64,000 bases of DNA. It comes from Limonium bicolor. Lineage: Eukaryota > Streptophyta > Magnoliopsida > Caryophyllales > Plumbaginaceae. Location: contig CM041776.1 of NCBI GenBank assembly GCA_023374045.1, forward strand, positions 349,493,636 to 349,557,635. The letters run 5' to 3'. The notes beneath the pieces are model-generated. The model was not told where the DNA came from. It saw only the letters and a program-made list of their open reading frames with translations, and did not search any database. Positions 60,788 to 64,000 of this stretch are shown here, in pieces. The stretch's first letter is position 1. Each line of letters starts with the position of its first letter. Position numbers and translations under genes: made by a program.

Positions 60788-61001
60788 CTACCTCCGTCCC
60801 GTTAAGTGTTGCTTTTTGACATGTTTTTCCACCTCAATATTAAACATATAAGATAAAATAATTTTATAAAACTAAATTTTGTATTATATAGTTTATCATG
60901 TAAGGAATCATATGTAAAATTTAAATTTTCAAAATTAATTTATCTTATATGTTAAAAATTAAAGTCAAACGACATACCCAAATAGTAAATAGGACGGTCA
61001 G
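60788..61001. mobile_element. Stowaway-like MITE (Tc1/mariner)
   Basis: Left end CTACCTCCGTCCCG is close to the Stowaway terminus CTCCCTCCGTCCC. Right end GGACGGTCAG is a diverged partner. TA dinucleotides flank both sides (60786-60787, 61002-61003). 214 bp, AT-rich. Confidence 0.7.
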
Positions 61002-61231
61002 TACAAATTATAGTTTAGTCCAAAATATACTTTATTATCATCAGTTTACCATTCCAGGGATCAGTACACCTCACACTCGACCAACGTCACGGAACTTTAT
61101 ACAGAGAAACCACAAGAAGAAACCAAAAACATAAACAAAAATATTTAACGAAGCAGCTTAAAACGCATTATATCTCTTTCCTTTCCTCGCTTCATCAATG
61201 TCGTACATACATTCCGATAACCTCCCTCAAC

Positions 61232-61882
61232 TCACATCTCATCTTTCAACATCTTATTACCATCCACCTTCTTCTCACTTTCATCATCAATACTAATCAC
61301 TTTCGCTCCCTTTTTCTTCTCCTCTATTGGCGCCACTTTCGGAACAGTAATCTTCAACACTCCATCAGCAAGCCCTACCTTCACTTTCTCCATATCAGCA
61401 TCACGGGGCATCCTAAACTGCCGCCAGAACTTACCACAAGTACGCTCTACTCGGTGCCACTTATCATCTTCCTTCCCTTCCTCCTTTTCCACTTTCCTCT
61501 CCCCACTCACTCTCAACACCCTGCTCTCCTCCTCCATCTCGATCTTCAGATCTTCCTTCTTAATCCCGGGAACATCTATTGTGATCACATGACTTGTCGG
61601 TGTCTCCTTCCAGTCCGCTCTTGCGATCAGCGCCAATTGGGAGTCGCTGTCTGTAGTGGTGGGATTGGCGATTGATTTTGGGAGAGGGAGTGAGATGGAG
61701 AACGGGTCAGATTGATCGAGGATGGAGCGGAATGGGTCGTCTTCGAATAGGTCCCAGATTGAGGATCTTGGTCTGGGAAAGGGGATCAGTGCTGTGGCTG
61801 GAAGGGTGACTGATGCTATCACAGCCAGGGAGAGTAACAGGGCGGTGAGGGTTATTATTTTCGTCTTCCTGGAAGCAGCCAT
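61232..61882 (-). CDS. HSP22: ER-lumenal small heat-shock protein (class IV / HSP22 type)
   Basis: A 216-residue chaperone of the alpha-crystallin family, expected to hold unfolded secretory proteins in the ER during heat stress. A hydrophobic signal peptide (about residues 8-31) precedes the N-terminal arm with DPFRSILDQ. The alpha-crystallin domain runs from about RADWKETPTSHVITIDVPG to ADGVLKITVPKV, with GERK and the GVLKITVPK signature intact. An I-x-I pair (VISID) lies in the tail. The protein ends KDEM, where ER relatives end in a KDEL-type signal. It is intact and intronless as in the family. It is the only clearly undamaged gene in the window. Confidence 0.95.
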   Translation of the reverse strand: MAASRKTKIITLTALLLSLAVIASVTLPATALIPFPRPRSSIWDLFEDDPFRSILDQSDPFSISLPLPKSIANPTTTDSDSQLALIARADWKETPTSHVITIDVPGIKKEDLKIEMEEESRVLRVSGERKVEKEEGKEDDKWHRVERTCGKFWRQFRMPRDADMEKVKVGLADGVLKITVPKVAPIEEKKKGAKVISIDDESEKKVDGNKMLKDEM

Positions 61883-62033
61883 TGATGGAATGTTGTGCAG
61901 TGTTTGAGAGCTGTTGGTGGGTGAAAATAAACTTCGGGAGCGAGATAAAGTGAGCTTAATTTGGTACTACAATGTCTGAATGCTGTTGGTTAAGACGGTT
62001 TTGATTGCGAAGAAGGGTAGCAATGTCGCGGGG

Positions 62034-62041
62034 TATATATA
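62034..62041 (-). promoter_or_regulatory. TATA box of the heat-shock gene
   Basis: TATATATA in the context GTATATATACCCC on the minus strand, 152 bp before the ATG, giving an expected leader of about 120 nt. Confidence 0.7.
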
Positions 62042-62235
62042 CAGGAGAATAGTCGGTGGTGGGTGGGTTTGTGGTTGGGGAACTTCTTGAGTGAAGAATG
62101 GTGTGGATTGTTCTGGAGTTCACTAATGGCAAAACGAACTGTATGTTGAAGCTGGAGTGCTGTTATGCCGAGGAAACGACAAGGTTCTGGATAGTTCAGC
62201 TACAAGGTTCTGGATAGTTACACCGGTCTCTAACA

Positions 62236-62243
62236 TTCTAGAA
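62236..62243. promoter_or_regulatory. Heat-shock element core
   Basis: TTCTAGAA, a perfect palindromic pair of nTTCn/nGAAn units, about 195 bp upstream of the TATA box. An 18-bp direct repeat (62179-62196 and 62202-62219) lies just downstream of it. Confidence 0.55.
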
Positions 62244-62250
62244 TTTTTTT

Positions 62251-63152
62251 CTCAGTTAAAACTTTTTCATTAAGTACAAACTGTCATTAGTCCAGTATTA
62301 GATCAAACCACACACCATCCAAAACCTTAAACCTGCTTAAAGAACCCAAAAGATGTGGAAACGATTTTTTCAAAAACATTACGTAACCGCATTATATCAC
62401 CAAACCACTAAACTAACATCAACATCACCACCTACCCCATTTACAAAATCTATCAAACCTTTACAATCTGAACGAAGTGTACGCAGAAATATATATGTCC
62501 TCAATTTTAAAAGCCAATATATATATACTCTTTTTTTCTTTGAGCAAAACATGCTTTTAGTTTCACTGTATTCGCTCTTGATTGTAGGATAGCCGTTAAA
62601 GAAACAAAAAATGAAATGGAAAATTTATTAAAATATCAATTTAAAGTTTATTGATTTACAAATTATTTAAGTTTTTTATATGTATTAAGAGGCTAATTCG
62701 GCCTCATCAAAAGTTTTAGTTTTATTTTGATGTGGTTGCAAACAAAGTAAAATAACAAATTAAAAACTAAGAAATTAATCTAGAAAATAGTAAAATCAAA
62801 ATTTATGGGTTACAAAAATACCGGTCGCAGTAATATAGTGAATAACGAAGTAAGTGGATGTCGAATTGAGGGATTTGGAAAATAAGAAAGCCTAACCCTA
62901 GAAAACTTAAAACTCAAGGGGTTGTTTGTTGTTGGAAATTTGAAATAAGCTAGAAGCAAGTAAATAAGAAGGTAAAAAAAAATGATTATGATATGGGTGT
63001 GGTGGAACTTCAGGGTCAAGTTATTTTTCACTGCATAGATTATGCAACATCTTCAAGTTAATTTGAGATATGGATCGACAAATTCTATAAATTATTTTTA
63101 GAACTAAATCCTATATCCTAAAAAAGCTCATCTACCAGAACATGCAATATCT
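62251..63152. other. AT-rich spacer, nothing recognised
   Basis: No conserved ORF, TIR or LTR signature. Short ORFs here have no features. Confidence 0.4.
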
Positions 63153-64000
63153 CACTAGTAGAAAGATCCCTATTTCAGTGGTTCAAAACCACCTATTTTG
63201 ACGGTTCTTAAACCGCCGAATTGAGGGACTCTGAGATAGGGGTAAGACCATATTTCGGTGGTTGTACAACCGTCAAACTAGACCACCTATTTCCGAGGTT
63301 TCTAATAACAACCATCGAAATAGGTGCGCGTCAAAAAAAAAAAACTCACCTATTTTGGCAGTTCCTTGCTAACAGCCTTCAAAATAGGTGGATATTTTTT
63401 CTACAGTTTCCAACCCTGTGTTCAATCTACTGGTTTGCAAGATGCAACAGTAGTTCCAGTGATTCATCTCTGTAGAGGTGCAAACATAAGATGAGAATGA
63501 ATAGAGGTGCAGAGCATGTATGTTTGTTGTTGGCTAGAGAGAAGAAGATAAGTTCGAGTATATTACTGGTTCTGGAATGAACTGTTTTCAGCCCGGTCTT
63601 CAATCTGGTGAGCGAGATGCAACAATTCTAGTGATTCATCTCTACAGAGGTGCAAACACAAGATGAGAATGAATGAAGGCGCAAGGCATGTATGTTCGTT
63701 GTTGACCAGAGATAAGAAGATAAGTTCGAGTATATTACCGGTTCCAGAATGAACTATCTTCAGTCCCGTTTTCAATCTGGTGAGCGAGATGCAACAGTTC
63801 CAGTGATTCATCTCTACAGAGGTGCAAACACAAGATGAGAACGAATAGAGGCACAAGGCATTTATGTTTGTTGTTAGCCAGAGATAAGAAGATAAGTTTG
63901 AGTATATTACCGTATCCAGAATGAACTGTCTTCAGCCCCATCTTCAATCTGTTTAGCGAGATGCAGCAGTTGTAGTGATTCATCTCTACAGAGGCGCATA
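63153..64000. mobile_element. CACTA element 2, cut by the right edge
   Basis: Begins CACTAGTAGAAAGATCCC, then TATTTCAGTGGTTC and CCTATTTTGACGGTTC subterminal repeats, the same family as 45587-46586. Its right end is outside the window. Internal tandem repeats start at about 63430. Confidence 0.85.
63430..64000. repeat. 172-bp tandem repeat in CACTA element 2
   Basis: AGCGAGATGCA recurs at 63611, 63783 and 63955, a period of 172 bp, with a diverged copy near 63437. Units include CAGTGATTCATCTCTACAGA and GATAAGTTCGAGTATATTAC. The array reaches the window edge. Confidence 0.88.

Noticed and set aside
61722..61907. Plus-strand ORF
   Set aside because: Antisense of the heat-shock protein N-terminus.
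63430..64000. Regularly spaced repeats that could suggest a CRISPR array
   Set aside because: The period is 172 bp of continuous repeat without spacers, within a plant CACTA element.

Overview
This window looks like nuclear DNA of a flowering plant, probably a eudicot. The evidence is spliceosomal introns in plant-type genes, Ty1/copia and Ty3/gypsy elements primed by initiator-Met tRNA, CACTA, hAT and MULE DNA transposons, a Stowaway MITE, and an ER-type plant small heat-shock protein. Species cannot be read from the sequence. Very long solo LTRs with TGTAACACC termini resemble Tat-clade (Ogre/Retand-like) elements, but that does not fix the species. No rRNA, tRNA or CRISPR was seen.

Only two host genes are supported. 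The first (minus strand, exons scattered over 14356 to 4161) encodes the N-terminal HAT-repeat half of a SART3/EMB140-like protein, the U4/U6 snRNP recycling factor. A 5.2 kb copia element (8127-13289, TSD AAAGT) sits in one of its introns. A Ty3/gypsy element (1-3861) lies just after the last exon that can be seen. Two exons carry single-register frameshifts. The second host gene is an intronless ER-lumenal small heat-shock protein (61882-61232, minus) with its own TATA box and an upstream heat-shock element.

The rest is a stack of nested transposons whose order of insertion can often be read from target-site duplications. From 14806 to 20190 is a Mutator-like element (MULE) with about 190 bp inverted ends. 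It carries a MuDR N-terminal domain joined to a plant-mobile-domain (PMD) tail, with the transposase core missing, and six copies of a 25-nt palindrome. A hAT element (17919-19962, TSD GTTGAAAT) is inserted in it, and a solo LTR (18363-19086) is inserted in the hAT. From 20901 to 26061 an old hAT relic holds a younger hAT (21021-25785, TSD TTCCGAAT) with a decayed BED-finger transposase, whose intron holds a fold-back MULE MITE (22611-23147, TSD TTATCTTAA). From 27322 to 37947 a minus-strand copia element is interrupted by a 4.7 kb solo LTR (27841-32516, TSD CCCAC) and by a second solo LTR (33343-35224, TSD ATAAA) that itself holds a hAT MITE (33846-34409). Both junctions in the copia pol frame can be followed across the inserts.

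From 38 to 64 kb there are two more long solo LTRs (40965-45216, TSD TTAAA; 47618-49980, TSD TTCAT), a complete 1 kb CACTA element (45587-46586, TSD TGA), a decayed L1-type LINE (about 51000-55600) inside an old LTR, another LTR (about 55882-59533), a Stowaway relic, the heat-shock gene, and the start of a second CACTA copy running off the right edge. The region reads as gene-poor, repeat-rich chromatin in which two retroelements have invaded a spliceosome-recycling gene.
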